Positions 33,085-41,405 of a stretch of 64,000 nt of DNA are shown piece by piece (position 1 is the stretch's first letter; each line of letters opens with the position of its first letter). The stretch covers positions 124,001 through 188,000 of the forward strand of contig CABUKE010000002.1 of NCBI GenBank assembly GCA_902492065.1. The letters run 5' to 3'. The notes beneath the pieces are model-generated. The model had not been told where the DNA came from. It did not search any database and was given only the letters and a program-made list of their open reading frames with translations. The position numbers and the translations under genes are program-made. This DNA is from an uncultured Eubacteriales bacterium (GTDB lineage: Bacteria; Bacillota; Clostridia; UBA1381; UMGS1253).

Positions 33085-33618
33085 ATGTATACAGAGCTTA
33101 GAACGCAAAGGCTGCTTTTGCGGCCTTTGAATGTTTGCGATTTGGAAACGACGCATGCGTATGCGGGCGATAAAGAATCGACAAAATATATGATAGCATT
33201 GCCGAATGAAACACTTGAGGAAACCAAAGAGTTTTTGGAGCAGGCAGGCGTGGAATGGCGCAAAGAAAAGCCGCAGTCTTACGAATTTGCCATCGATTTA
33301 GACGGCTTACACATTGGAGGCATTTCCATCACATTGGATGAAACGCGCAGAGAGGGCGAGCTTGGCTGGATTCTCCACAAAGATTATTGGAAAAAGGGAT
33401 ATGCCACGGAAGCGGCGCACGCCGTCAAAGATTTTGCGATAAATACCTTGCGTGTGTCAAGGCTTATCGCGCATTGTGACAGCAGGAACACCGCTTCACG
33501 CAGGGTAATGGAGCGGCTTGGGATGACGCTCCTAAGCGACGATGGAATCCGGTACAACCGTTCTTCGCCGGAGGCGGCAAAGGAACTTTTATACGGTTTG
33601 GATATTGGAGAAGCGTGA
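33085..33618 (+). CDS. GNAT-family N-acetyltransferase (RimJ/RimL type)
   Basis: This is a 177-residue protein. It opens with TELRTQRLLLRPL and has IGGISITLD, then ELGWILHKDYWKKGYATEAAHA, the acetyl-CoA binding loop, and RLIAHCDSRNTASRRVMERLGM, all typical of the RimJ/RimL subfamily. Members acetylate protein N-termini or small amines. The substrate is unknown. It is the last gene before the hrcA promoter; no clear terminator follows, so some read-through into the heat-shock operon is possible. Confidence 0.88.
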   Translation: MYTELRTQRLLLRPLNVCDLETTHAYAGDKESTKYMIALPNETLEETKEFLEQAGVEWRKEKPQSYEFAIDLDGLHIGGISITLDETRREGELGWILHKDYWKKGYATEAAHAVKDFAINTLRVSRLIAHCDSRNTASRRVMERLGMTLLSDDGIRYNRSSPEAAKELLYGLDIGEA

Positions 33619-33670
33619 TTTGTTACTTTATGAACAAAGCGTTAAAATTGAAAAAATTTCACATACCATC

Positions 33671-33699
33671 TTGACAAATTTGTTATAAGGTGGTATTTT
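33671..33699 (+). promoter_or_regulatory. Promoter of the hrcA operon
   Basis: Perfect TTGACA (33671-33676), 17-base spacer and TATTTT (33694-33699) with TG at 33691-33692. The transcription start would fall a few bases before the CIRCE element. Confidence 0.8.
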
Positions 33700-33710
33700 T
33701 ATTATAGTAT

Positions 33711-33737
33711 TTAGCACTCAAATAAAAAGAGTGCTAA
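33711..33737 (+). promoter_or_regulatory. CIRCE operator (HrcA binding site)
   Basis: TTAGCACTC (33711-33719), a 9-base spacer and GAGTGCTAA (33729-33737) form the exact CIRCE inverted repeat bound by HrcA. It is placed just after the promoter, in the 5' untranslated region of hrcA. Confidence 0.98.
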
Positions 33738-33774
33738 CAATGCAGCGGTGTGCAATGGAAGGAGGCGCTGCAAG

Positions 33775-34821
33775 ATGGACTTAAACGAACGAAAGCGAAA
33801 AATACTGGAAGCCATCATCGAAGATTATATTTCCAGCGCAGAGCCGGTCGGCTCAAGGACGATCTCCAAGCATACGGATATGGGGCTGTCCAGCGCGACC
33901 ATCCGCAATGAAATGTCGGATTTGGAGGAAATGGGGTATCTCATTTCGCCGCATACGTCGGCAGGGCGCGTACCGACGGACGCTGGATACCGTTTTTACG
34001 TAAACGAGCTGATGGAACAGTATAAAATGGCGCAAAAAGATATTGTGACGCTGCGGCGTTTTTTCACAGCAGGCGTCTTGCAACTTGACAGACTGATTCG
34101 GCAGGCAAGCAGTATTGTTTCTCAGCTGACGAATTATACGACAATTGCTGTAACGCCGGAGCTAAAAAGGTCCTATATCAAACGGTTTGAGCTTGTTCCT
34201 GTGGATAGCAAAACGGCGCTTCTGGTTCTGGTTACGAGCGAAGGCATTGTAAAAAATCAGTTGATTACCGTATCTGAAGATGAGGTTTCCCTGCGAAATC
34301 TTTCGCTTGTGCTTAACGAAAAGCTGACAGGTCTGACACTGGAGGAAATCAATCTCGTTCGTATTAATGAGATCCAGCAGATTTTAGGGGCGGACAGTGC
34401 GGTGTTAATGCCGATACTGAACTTTATCCACCAGGCGATATCGGAGCTGGATGGGTCGGAGGTATACGTGGCAAACACGCAAAATATTTTAAACCATCCA
34501 GAATATTACGACCTTTCAAAAGCAAAGGAACTCCTAAGCTTTTTGGAAGACAAAGAAAGTGTGAAACATGCGGTTGACCAGGCAGATACCGGTGACGCCA
34601 TTAATGTTGTAATTGGCAGCGAAAACGAAATGGATGAAATGAAAGACACTTCTCTGGTAACTGCCAAGTATGTATCAAACGGGAAGGTGATCGGTAAACT
34701 TGGCATAGTTGGGCCGACGCGGATGAACTACGCAAAAGTGATTGCTTCGCTTGATTATATCCATAAAAATATGGATACCATTATAAATGAACTGTATCAC
34801 GAAGAGAAAGGCAGTGATTGA
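33775..34821 (+). CDS. hrcA: Heat-inducible transcription repressor HrcA
   Basis: This is a 348-residue repressor. The N-terminal winged helix (about 1-75) shows EPVGSRTISK, SSATIRNEMSDLEEMGYL and PHTSAGRVPTD, and the HrcA dimerisation and inserted domains follow. It binds CIRCE and represses the operon until chaperone titration under stress relieves it. ATG 33775 is chosen because AAGGAGG lies 9 bases upstream; the longer form from GTG 33748 starts before this site. It autoregulates through the element at 33711-33737. Confidence 0.97.
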   Translation: MDLNERKRKILEAIIEDYISSAEPVGSRTISKHTDMGLSSATIRNEMSDLEEMGYLISPHTSAGRVPTDAGYRFYVNELMEQYKMAQKDIVTLRRFFTAGVLQLDRLIRQASSIVSQLTNYTTIAVTPELKRSYIKRFELVPVDSKTALLVLVTSEGIVKNQLITVSEDEVSLRNLSLVLNEKLTGLTLEEINLVRINEIQQILGADSAVLMPILNFIHQAISELDGSEVYVANTQNILNHPEYYDLSKAKELLSFLEDKESVKHAVDQADTGDAINVVIGSENEMDEMKDTSLVTAKYVSNGKVIGKLGIVGPTRMNYAKVIASLDYIHKNMDTIINELYHEEKGSD

Positions 34822-34822
34822 A

Positions 34823-35395
34823 TTGGCAAAAAATAAAGAAGAAAATTTAAAAAATACATCTGTGGCAGAGGAACAGGCCGCCACAGATGAGAACATAGAG
34901 ACGCGGGAGACTGCTTCTGCGCAGACTCAAACAGAGGAAAAAAACGAAAAAGACTACGATGCACTGGAAAAAAAGTATAATGAGCTGGAGGACAAATATT
35001 ACCGTCTTGCAGCCGAGTATACGAACTTTCAGCGCCGCAGCCGCGAGGAAAAGGAAGCGATGTATACAAACGCGGTTTCCGACACTGTGGCGGAGCTTTT
35101 GCCGATTCTGGACAATTTGCAGCGCGCGGTTGACACATCCGCCGAAACGGCAGACGCAAAGACGATTGCCGACGGGGTTGGCATGATTGCAAAGCTGGCG
35201 TCCGACGCATTTGCAAAGCTTGGCGTTGAGCCGATTGAGGCAGTAGGAAAAGAATTTGACGCAGCGGTTCACAATGCCGTTATGCATGTCGACGACGACA
35301 GCTACGGCACGAACGAAGTCGTGGAAGAGTTTCAAAAGGGTTACAAATGTAAGGATAAAGTAATCCGATACAGCATGGTTAAGGTTGCAAACTGA
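34823..35395 (+). CDS. grpE: Nucleotide exchange factor GrpE
   Basis: This is a 190-residue protein. A disordered, Glu/Thr-rich N-terminus (1-45) precedes a long coiled coil (about 46-100, YNELEDKYYRLAAEYTNFQRR) and the compact beta domain ending GYKCKDKVIRYSMVKV. It releases ADP from DnaK. The start is placed at TTG 34823, which follows the hrcA stop at 34819-34821 by one base with AAAGG upstream; earlier in-frame codons lie within hrcA. Translation is probably coupled to hrcA. Confidence 0.93.
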   Translation: MAKNKEENLKNTSVAEEQAATDENIETRETASAQTQTEEKNEKDYDALEKKYNELEDKYYRLAAEYTNFQRRSREEKEAMYTNAVSDTVAELLPILDNLQRAVDTSAETADAKTIADGVGMIAKLASDAFAKLGVEPIEAVGKEFDAAVHNAVMHVDDDSYGTNEVVEEFQKGYKCKDKVIRYSMVKVAN

Positions 35396-35439
35396 TGTAA
35401 AAAATATATTTTACCATATAAAATCAGGAGGTATGCATG

Positions 35440-37296
35440 ATGAGCAAGATTATAGGTATAGACTTGGGTACAACAAATTCCTGCGTTGCGGTAATGGAGA
35501 ACGGCGAGCCGGTCGTAATCCCGAATCCGGAAGGCGGCAGAACAACGCCGTCTGTTGTTGCATTGACAAAGGATGGGGAGCGTCTGGTCGGTCAGGTTGC
35601 AAAGCGGCAGGCAATCACCAATCCTGATAACACGATTATCTCTATTAAGCGCGACATGGGAACGGATAAAAAGGTAAAGCTCGGCGACAAAACATATACG
35701 CCGACAGAAATTAGTGCGATGATTCTGCAAAAGCTGAAGGCCGACGCAGAGCGTTATCTGGGTGAAACGGTAACACAGGCGGTTATTACAGTTCCGGCGT
35801 ATTTCTCCGACTCTCAGCGGCAGGCAACAAAGGATGCCGGTAAGATTGCAGGACTCGACGTACTGCGTATTATCAATGAGCCGACAGCGGCTTCGCTGGC
35901 TTATGGCATGGGGAACGACACCGACCACAAAATCATGGTTTACGACCTCGGCGGCGGTACGTTTGACGTATCTATCCTTGAAATCGGCGACGGCACGTTT
36001 GAGGTGCTTGCAACGAGTGGTAACAACCGGCTCGGCGGTGACGACTTCGACGAGCGGATTATGCAGTATATGATCGATGAGTTTAAAAAGGACACGGGCA
36101 TTGATTTGTCGATCGACAAGATGGCAATGCAGCGTTTGAAGGAAGCGGCGGAAAAAGCGAAAATTGAGCTTTCCGGCGTGATGACAACGAACATCAATTT
36201 GCCGTTTATCACGGCTGACGCAACCGGACCGAAGCACCTTGACATGACGCTGACGCGGGCAAAGTTTGACGAGCTCACGGCTGATTTGGTAGAAAAGACG
36301 ATGGAGCCGACAAGAAATGCCATGAACGATGCAGGTTTGTCGGCAAGCGATATTGCTAAGGTTTTGATGGTTGGCGGTTCGTCAAGAATCCCGGCCGTAC
36401 AGGAAGCGGTTAAGCGTATTACAGGCAAGGACCCGGACAATGGCATTAACCCGGACGAATGTGTTGCAATCGGCGCAGCAATCCAGGGCGGCGTGCTCGG
36501 CGGCGACGTAAAGGATTTGCTCCTGCTTGACGTTACTCCGCTTTCGCTCGGCATTGAAACGCTGGGCGGTGTATGCACGAAGCTGATTGAGCGGAACACG
36601 ACCATTCCGGTACAGAAGACGCAGGTGTTCTCAACTGCGGCAGATAACCAGACGAGCGTTGAAATCCACGTATTGCAGGGCGAGCGCGACATGGCGGCGT
36701 ATAATAAGACGCTGGGACGCTTTAACCTGACGGGGATTCCGCCGGCACCGCGCGGCGTACCGCAGATTGAGGTTAAGTTCGACATTGACCGTAACGGCAT
36801 TGTACACGTAAGTGCAAAGGATCTCGGTACTGGCAACGAGCAAAACATTACAATCACGGCAAGCTCGAACCTGTCGGACGAAGAAATCGACAAGGCAGTA
36901 AAAGAAGCTGAAAAGTTTGCGGCAGAGGATAAGGCGAAGAAGGAAGAAGCTGAAGTCCGCAATCAGGCAGACACAATGGTTTATCAGTGTGAGAAAGCGA
37001 TGAACGAGCTTGGTGACAAGATTGATGCAGCGGAAAAAGACGCAGTAAACGAAAAGATTCAGAAAACGAAAGATGCAATCGCATCGAATGATACAGCAAA
37101 GATGAAGGCGGCAACTGAAGAGCTGACGGCGAAGTTTAACGAAATCGCGCAGAAGGTATATGCGCAGGCTGCACCGCAGCAGGATCCGAATGCGGCAGCA
37201 GGTGGAGCTAACCCGGGCGCAGGCGCAACCAACAGCGCCCCGAATGTAGTTGACGCAGATTATAAAGTCGTAGATGACGACGATTCGAACAAATAA
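35440..37296 (+). CDS. dnaK: Chaperone protein DnaK (Hsp70)
   Basis: This is a 618-residue Hsp70. GIDLGTTNSCVAV opens the ATPase, DLGGGTFDVSIL and MVGGSSRIPAV are the phosphate and adenosine motifs, and the substrate domain contains LLLDVTPLSLGIETLGG. The helical lid and a flexible C-terminal tail rich in Ala and Gly end with DADYKVVDDD. ATG 35440 lies 8 bases after AGGAGG; ATG 35437 is only 5 bases away. It is the third gene of the HrcA regulon here. Confidence 0.98.
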   Translation: MSKIIGIDLGTTNSCVAVMENGEPVVIPNPEGGRTTPSVVALTKDGERLVGQVAKRQAITNPDNTIISIKRDMGTDKKVKLGDKTYTPTEISAMILQKLKADAERYLGETVTQAVITVPAYFSDSQRQATKDAGKIAGLDVLRIINEPTAASLAYGMGNDTDHKIMVYDLGGGTFDVSILEIGDGTFEVLATSGNNRLGGDDFDERIMQYMIDEFKKDTGIDLSIDKMAMQRLKEAAEKAKIELSGVMTTNINLPFITADATGPKHLDMTLTRAKFDELTADLVEKTMEPTRNAMNDAGLSASDIAKVLMVGGSSRIPAVQEAVKRITGKDPDNGINPDECVAIGAAIQGGVLGGDVKDLLLLDVTPLSLGIETLGGVCTKLIERNTTIPVQKTQVFSTAADNQTSVEIHVLQGERDMAAYNKTLGRFNLTGIPPAPRGVPQIEVKFDIDRNGIVHVSAKDLGTGNEQNITITASSNLSDEEIDKAVKEAEKFAAEDKAKKEEAEVRNQADTMVYQCEKAMNELGDKIDAAEKDAVNEKIQKTKDAIASNDTAKMKAATEELTAKFNEIAQKVYAQAAPQQDPNAAAGGANPGAGATNSAPNVVDADYKVVDDDDSNK

Positions 37297-37330
37297 TTGT
37301 TCTCTGCACGAAAAATATGTACGAATTGTA

Positions 37331-37360
37331 AAGGTTTTGCGTATTTTTGCGCAAAACCTT
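37331..37360 (+). terminator. Perfect 11-bp hairpin between dnaK and dnaJ
   Basis: AAGGTTTTGCG (37331-37341) pairs exactly with CGCAAAACCTT (37350-37360) with an 8-base loop. The following CCTTTCG is not a clear T-run, so it may be a partial terminator or a 3' stabiliser that lowers dnaJ transcription relative to dnaK. Confidence 0.6.
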
Positions 37361-37377
37361 CCTTTCGTAAGCATTTT

Positions 37378-37387
37378 GTGCTATAAT
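37378..37387 (+). promoter_or_regulatory. Extended -10 promoter of dnaJ
   Basis: TGTGCTATAATA spans 37377 onward, with TATAAT at 37382-37387 and TG at 37379-37380. The -35 region (TTCCTT at 37359-37364) is poor. No CIRCE is seen. The leader holds an inverted repeat CTGTTT-6-AAACAG at 37400-37417. Confidence 0.65.
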
Positions 37388-37459
37388 AATTCTACTGTTC
37401 TGTTTTTGGACAAACAGGCAGAGCGGACATAGAGTTTCTCTTTAAAAGGAGAGGTAGGA

Positions 37460-38611
37460 ATGGCGGAAAAACGGGACTATTACGAAGTGCTTGGTGTCAA
37501 CAAAGGCGCGAGCGACGACGAAATAAAAAAAGCATACCGTGCGGCGGCAAAGAAGTACCACCCGGACCTCAACCCGGGCAAGGAGGCTGAAGCAGAGGCC
37601 AAATTCAAAGAGGTCAATGAGGCGTATGATGTACTTAAGGATAAGGAAAAGCGTGCCAGGTACGACCAGTTTGGACATGCGGGCGTTGACCCGAGCTACG
37701 GAGGTGGCGGAGGCGGCTACAGCAGCTATGGCGGCGGCTTCGGCGGGTTCGACGTTGGGGATATTTTTGAGTCGTTTTTTGGCGGCGGCTTTGGCGGTGG
37801 AACGCAGAGCGCGCGGCGAAACGGCCCCCGTAAGGGGAAAGACATCCAGGAATATGTGGAGATTACATTTGAGGAAGCAGCCTTTGGCGTTGATAAAGAC
37901 GTGACCATCTACCGCATGGAAAGCTGTAAGAGCTGCGGTGGCAGTGGCGCGAAGAAAGGAACAACGCCGGTAACGTGTTCCGTCTGCGGCGGCACTGGAC
38001 AAATCCGCACGACGCAGCGCACGCCGTTTGGTAATTTTTCTTCTGCTTCGACATGTAATAACTGTGGCGGTACGGGCCAGACGATTCCAAATCCCTGCCC
38101 TGATTGTAAGGGAACGGGACAAATCAAGCATCAGCGGCGTATCAAGGTCAGTATCCCGGCCGGGATTGACGACGGGCAGACGATTCCGCTGCGCGGCGAA
38201 GGCAGCGCAGGGATAAAGGGAGGCCCGAGCGGCGATTTGTATATCACAGTCAGCGTGAAAAAGCACCCGTTGTTCTCCCGCAACGGATTTGATGTATCAT
38301 TTGAAATGCCGATCAGCTTTGTTTCGGCGGCTTTGGGAGATACGATACGCGTACCAACACTTGACGGCGAGGTAGAACACAAAATTGCAGAAGGGACGCA
38401 GAGCGGTACCGTATACCGGTTCCGCGGCAAAGGGATTCCTCACTTGCGTGGCAAGGGACGCGGCGACCAGTATGTAAAGTTTGTCGTTGAAGTTCCGCGC
38501 AATTTGAGCGAGCGGCAGAAGGAGCTGCTCCGTGAGTTTGACCAGTTAGACAGCGGAAACGGCAAGGAGCGCGGTAAATTCTTTGATATGCTGAACCGGT
38601 TCAAAAAATAA
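37460..38611 (+). CDS. dnaJ: Chaperone protein DnaJ (Hsp40)
   Basis: This is a 383-residue type I DnaJ. The J domain (YYEVLGVNKGASDDEIKKAY, with the HPD motif in KKYHPDLNPG) is followed by a Gly/Phe-rich region (about 75-120). Four CxxCxGxG zinc repeats follow (CKSCGGSG, CSVCGGTG, CNNCGGTG, CPDCKGTG), then the two substrate-binding beta domains. It delivers clients to DnaK and stimulates its ATPase. Unlike hrcA-grpE-dnaK it appears to have its own promoter. ATG 37460 follows GGAGAGG. Confidence 0.97.
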   Translation: MAEKRDYYEVLGVNKGASDDEIKKAYRAAAKKYHPDLNPGKEAEAEAKFKEVNEAYDVLKDKEKRARYDQFGHAGVDPSYGGGGGGYSSYGGGFGGFDVGDIFESFFGGGFGGGTQSARRNGPRKGKDIQEYVEITFEEAAFGVDKDVTIYRMESCKSCGGSGAKKGTTPVTCSVCGGTGQIRTTQRTPFGNFSSASTCNNCGGTGQTIPNPCPDCKGTGQIKHQRRIKVSIPAGIDDGQTIPLRGEGSAGIKGGPSGDLYITVSVKKHPLFSRNGFDVSFEMPISFVSAALGDTIRVPTLDGEVEHKIAEGTQSGTVYRFRGKGIPHLRGKGRGDQYVKFVVEVPRNLSERQKELLREFDQLDSGNGKERGKFFDMLNRFKK

Positions 38612-38622
38612 ATATACAACAT

Positions 38623-38656
38623 AAAAAGTCTGTATAAAATTACAGGCTTTTTTATT
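38623..38656 (+). terminator. Intrinsic terminator after dnaJ
   Basis: AAAAAGTCTGTA (38623-38634) pairs with TACAGGCTTTTT (38641-38652) with one G-U pair and runs into T bases. Confidence 0.9.
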
Positions 38657-38702
38657 TTTCTCTTCAGACGTCTTACAAAGCAGAAAAATTCGGGAAAACC
38701 TC

Positions 38703-38730
38703 TTGCAAAATCACAATTTGATGTTATAAT
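38703..38730 (+). promoter_or_regulatory. Promoter of the sugar-processing locus
   Basis: TTGCAA (38703-38708), 16-base spacer, TATAAT (38725-38730) with TG at 38722-38723 as an extended -10. Confidence 0.75.
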
Positions 38731-38783
38731 GATTGATGTGTATAAAACTATTTTACATATATCCTGAAAGGAGATTGTGGACT

Positions 38784-39749
38784 ATGAAATTAGGCGTAAT
38801 GACAGTACCGTTGGGGTCCATGCCGCTTAAAGAAGCGGCAGAGTATCTGGCAGGTCTTGGCGTACAGGCATTGGAGCTTGGCGCGGGCGGCTGCCCGGGC
38901 AAGGCGCATCTTGACCCGGAAAAGCTTTTGGGCCACAAGGACAAAATTGATGAAGTAAAGAAAATTATGAAGGACAATAATCTTGAAATCAGTGTCCTCA
39001 GCACACATGGTAACGCGGTGCACCCGAACAAAGAGATTGCAAAGATGTACCATGACGATTTTGAAAACACGGTTCGCCTTGCAAACGAGCTGGAGGTTGA
39101 TACGGTTGTCACTTTCTCTGGTTGCCCGGGCGACTGCGAAAACAGCAAGTATCCGAACTGGGTTACCTGCCCGTGGCCGGACGATTTTCTGGATATTCTC
39201 AACTGGCAGTGGAATGAAGTGCTGATTCCGTACTGGCAGAAAGAGGTTGAATTTGTCAAGAAGTATGGCGTAACGAAGGTTGCCTTTGAGATGCATCCGG
39301 GCTTCTGTGTATATAATCCGACCTCGCTTCTGAAAATCCGTGAAGCGGTTGGCGATATAATTGGTGCAAACTTTGACCCGTCGCACCTGATTTGGCAGGG
39401 GATTGACATTCCCTCTGCAATCCGTTCGCTGGAAGGTGCAATCTACCATTTCCATGCGAAGGATACGAAGATTTACCGTCCGAACTGCGATGTAAAGGGC
39501 GTACTGGACACCGACCATTACGGCACGGAAAAGACGAGAAGCTGGATCTTCCGTTCGCTGGGATACGGCAATGACTACGGCTTCTGGAAAGACATTATCA
39601 GCACGCTTCGTTTGGTTGGGTATGAGGGTGCTGTCAGCATCGAGCACGAGGACAGCCTGATGTCGTCGAAGGAAGGGCTTGAAAAGGCAATTGCCTTCCT
39701 GAAAGAAGTTATGATTTACGAAAAGCCCGGCGAGATGTTCTGGGCATAA
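38784..39749 (+). CDS. Sugar phosphate isomerase/epimerase-family TIM-barrel protein
   Basis: This is a 321-residue AP endonuclease 2-type TIM barrel (xylose isomerase-like). Metal ligands are suggested by FEMHPGF (Glu), NFDPSHL (Asp and His), HFHAKDT (His) and SIEHED (Glu). The family includes isomerases, epimerases and lyases acting on free or oxidised sugars. ATG 38784 has AAAGGAG 10 bases upstream; the long upstream extension is non-coding. It stands first in a locus with GH31, a Gfo/Idh/MocA oxidoreductase and an aldose epimerase, which suggests sugar or glycoside oxidation and rearrangement. The exact substrate is unknown. Confidence 0.85.
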   Translation: MKLGVMTVPLGSMPLKEAAEYLAGLGVQALELGAGGCPGKAHLDPEKLLGHKDKIDEVKKIMKDNNLEISVLSTHGNAVHPNKEIAKMYHDDFENTVRLANELEVDTVVTFSGCPGDCENSKYPNWVTCPWPDDFLDILNWQWNEVLIPYWQKEVEFVKKYGVTKVAFEMHPGFCVYNPTSLLKIREAVGDIIGANFDPSHLIWQGIDIPSAIRSLEGAIYHFHAKDTKIYRPNCDVKGVLDTDHYGTEKTRSWIFRSLGYGNDYGFWKDIISTLRLVGYEGAVSIEHEDSLMSSKEGLEKAIAFLKEVMIYEKPGEMFWA

Positions 39750-39762
39750 TAAATAGCGGATT

Positions 39763-39815
39763 CAGGCTGCACGGCCTGTAGGATTTGCCCTGCACCGACT
39801 GGTTGCAGGGCAAAT
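39763..39815 (+). terminator. Two tandem hairpins between the isomerase and GH31 genes
   Basis: The first, CAGGCT/GGCCTG (39763-39768 with 39773-39778), is short. The second, ATTTGCCCTGCA (39783-39794) with TGCAGGGCAAAT (39804-39815), is a perfect 12-bp stem with a 9-base loop. Only TGCGTTTG follows, so this may be a partial terminator or an mRNA processing element tuning GH31 expression. Confidence 0.5.
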
Positions 39816-39846
39816 TGCGTTTGTTATAAGATTAGGAGGTGAACCA

Positions 39847-41373
39847 ATGAGGCAGGTAAAAGAAATTAAATTGCTGGATGGAGAATACTGGTGGGGCGGA
39901 ATTGCCGCAGACGGGTACCGGATGCCAATGGGCGATGAAGAACTGCACCGCGATTTGCGCGTTGACCAACTCAGCAATCAGACTGCGCCATTTCTCGTAT
40001 CCAATAAAGGCCGGTACGTTTACGGGTTTGACCCGTTTTCGTATGCGTTCAAAGACCGCGTTCTAACCATTGAGAGCGAACAAGCGGTTGCATTCGAGGA
40101 GGGATACGGAACGCTGCGTGGCGCATACTGTGCCGCGGCAGAGAAATATTTCCCCGCCTGTGGCCGCATTCCCGGTGAGTTGCTATTCACTGCGCCGCAG
40201 TATAACGCATGGATCGAAATGATGTATGAGCCAACCGGAGATAAAATGATTGCGTATGCCAACGCGATTCTTGAAAACGGGATGCCGGTCGGCGTAATTA
40301 CAATTGATGATAATTGGCAGGAGGACTATGGCGTATGGGAGTTTCACGCCGGACGCTTTCCTGAGCCGAAAAAGACGGTTGATACCCTGCACCAGCTCGG
40401 CTTTCCGGTCATGCTGTGGGTTTGCAATTACATAAGCCCTGACAGCTATACGTTCCGCGAGCTTGAGAAGTTGGGCTATCTAATCAAAACGAAAGAGGGG
40501 AACAGCGCCATCGTTCACTGGTGGAACGGTTACAGCGGTATGCTTGACCTGACGAACCCCGGTGCGGTAGCATGGCTCAAAGGGCGGCTCGACGGCCTGA
40601 TGGAGACGTACGGTATAGATGGGTTCAAGTTTGACGCAGGTGACCCGGATGTATATGCAGTTGATTTTGTGACCCATCGCACCATTTCCGGTACAGAGTA
40701 TTGCAAGCTGTGGGCCCAGTTTGGGGAGCAGTACGCATTTAATGAGTACCGGGCCTGCTACGATATGGGCGGCCGCGCGCTCGGTCAGCGGCTGTGCGAT
40801 AAGCGGCATAGCTGGGACGAGGTCAATGGTGTTGCGTCGCTCGTACCGAACGGGCTTGCACAGGGGATTTTGGGCTATGCGTATAGCTGTCCGGATATGA
40901 TCGGCGGCGGGGAATTCAGTTGCTTTTTAGATAACCCCGACTTGGACGAGGAACTGATTGTGCGGCATGCACAGTGCGCTGCATTATTTCCGATGATGCA
41001 GTTTTCCGTGTCGCCATGGCGGATACTGAACGAGAAGCACTTATCCTGCTGTGTCGAAGCGGCGAAGCTGCATCATGCGCTTGGGGATGAAATCTTGCAG
41101 CTTGCACGCGAAGCGGCGCAGACCGGGGAGCCGGTTATCCGTTACATGGAATACGTATTTCCGCATTGCGGATATGAAAAAATTACCGACCAGTTTATGC
41201 TGGGAGATGATATCTTAGTCGCGCCAGTAGTTACGCCGGATACCGACAAAAGGACGGTTGTGTTCCCGGCTGGAACATGGAGCGGTGTAGGCGGTACGGT
41301 TGAGGGACCGTGCACAAAGGAGCTGCTTGCGCCCATTGACACGCTTTTGTGGTTTCGGCGCTTAGGCAATTGA
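39847..41373 (+). CDS. Glycoside hydrolase family 31 enzyme
   Basis: This is a 508-residue, short GH31-type alpha-glycosidase without signal peptide. The barrel shows GVITIDDNWQ, FPVMLWVCNYISPDS and a nucleophile motif DGFKFDAGDP (Asp near 263). The candidate acid/base is in RHSWDE (Asp near 324). GH31 enzymes cleave alpha-glucosides, -galactosides, -xylosides, -GalNAc or sulfoquinovosides; the short plan and the DGFKFDAG form resemble the sulfoquinovosidase and alpha-galactosidase branches more than maltase-type enzymes, but specificity is not assigned. Being cytosolic, it would act on an imported glycoside. AGGAGG precedes ATG 39847. Confidence 0.83.
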   Translation: MRQVKEIKLLDGEYWWGGIAADGYRMPMGDEELHRDLRVDQLSNQTAPFLVSNKGRYVYGFDPFSYAFKDRVLTIESEQAVAFEEGYGTLRGAYCAAAEKYFPACGRIPGELLFTAPQYNAWIEMMYEPTGDKMIAYANAILENGMPVGVITIDDNWQEDYGVWEFHAGRFPEPKKTVDTLHQLGFPVMLWVCNYISPDSYTFRELEKLGYLIKTKEGNSAIVHWWNGYSGMLDLTNPGAVAWLKGRLDGLMETYGIDGFKFDAGDPDVYAVDFVTHRTISGTEYCKLWAQFGEQYAFNEYRACYDMGGRALGQRLCDKRHSWDEVNGVASLVPNGLAQGILGYAYSCPDMIGGGEFSCFLDNPDLDEELIVRHAQCAALFPMMQFSVSPWRILNEKHLSCCVEAAKLHHALGDEILQLAREAAQTGEPVIRYMEYVFPHCGYEKITDQFMLGDDILVAPVVTPDTDKRTVVFPAGTWSGVGGTVEGPCTKELLAPIDTLLWFRRLGN

Positions 41374-41405
41374 CAAATATACAAAAAAAGGAGCATTCAG
41401 GTGAT

